Source of the DNA: Ridgeia piscesae
Lineage: Eukaryota > Annelida > Polychaeta > Sabellida > Siboglinidae
DNA length: 64,000 nucleotides
Direction: 5' to 3'
Assembly: GCA_025642075.2 (NCBI GenBank)
Contig: JAODUO010000440.1
Span: 110,001-174,000 of the forward strand
Of the stretch, positions 63,575 through 64,000 are shown one piece after another. Each line of letters starts with the position of its first letter. The first letter of the stretch is position 1. Position numbers and translations under genes: made by a program. Below the pieces are notes generated by a model. That model did no database searches, was not told the DNA's origin, and was given only the letters and a program-made list of their open reading frames with translations.

Positions 63575-64000
63575 ATAAACAAACTTGCCTATTCCTCATG
63601 TATTATTAATAGTATAAATAATTAAATAATTGTCTTATTAATAAAATAATAATATTGATGGTATATGTTTTGCCAAATTAAATTTCACACATTGAACATG
63701 CAAATGGAAAGTGAAACATTCAAATTGTAAGTGCGAATTGTTTGTGAAGAAGACGGGGCTAATAGTAACAAACAGCTTAAGAGAAAGTTCCTGGTTTCTT
63801 TTAGATTGCCTGGTGCCTGGTGTCTACAGTCGAGGCCAGTAAATGGGATCAATTATAAATTGTCTCAGTGTAATACTTGCACCTAACCACCATTCCACAT
63901 GAGTGACATGACAGTCCATTTCAAAACATGCAAGCCAAATTAATTAATCATTCTACTAGTTGTGAAAAGCATGCTTATGACTAGAGCAGCCAGTACTAAA
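63575..64000 (-). other. RPTOR intron, window edge
   Basis: AT-rich; nothing recognised. Confidence 0.6.

Overview
This is animal nuclear DNA: AT-rich, with three spliced genes, GT-AG introns, many micro- and minisatellites and decayed transposons. Gene content and repeat style (tRNA-derived repeats, LINE remnants, a CpG-rich pentanucleotide array) suggest an invertebrate, most likely a mollusc or other lophotrochozoan; the species cannot be named from the sequence. Three genes can be assembled exon by exon.

(1) CDK1 (cdc2), plus strand, 6402-12289: seven coding exons, 300 codons, all catalytic motifs intact, with a candidate cell-cycle promoter (paired CCAAT boxes around an E2F site) near 5889-5926. 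(2) A gene resembling CYBC1/EROS (cytochrome b-245 chaperone 1), plus strand, 19953-26553: six coding exons, 266 codons, two hydrophobic segments and a long acidic C-terminal tail. (3) RPTOR (Raptor, the mTORC1 scaffold), minus strand, 63493 down to 32815: 28 consecutive in-phase exons giving about 1129 residues up to the stop codon. The first ~190 residues lie beyond the right edge.

Layout: 1-5880 is intergenic with TA and (CGCGT)n microsatellites; 5880-14200 is CDK1 with its 3' UTR; 14200-19900 is intergenic with palindromic repeats and two tRNA-like sequences; 19950-28700 is CYBC1; 31200-32400 is a duplicated minisatellite block downstream of RPTOR; 32815-63493 is RPTOR, much of it intronic minisatellite. 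Mobile-element remnants include a piggyBac-type MITE and a LINE reverse transcriptase piece in CDK1, and a LINE 3' end, a fold-back element and three copies of a short dispersed repeat in CYBC1.

The outstanding feature is that many minisatellites are built from exon/intron boundaries. In CDK1 a 45-bp unit (12 intron bases ending in TTTCAG plus the first 33 bases of exon 4) occurs 12 times, giving 12 in-frame acceptors with no stop codon. In RPTOR, the exon 5 donor and last exon bases are repeated about 105 times in a 34-bp array, the acceptor and start of exon 14 about 11 times in a 60-bp array, and the donors of exons 20 and 27 in shorter arrays. Two further arrays abut the acceptors of exons 6 and 21. 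CDK1 exon 5 also has a decayed downstream duplicate. This recurrent amplification of splice junctions in two unrelated genes is the best candidate here for an undescribed phenomenon.
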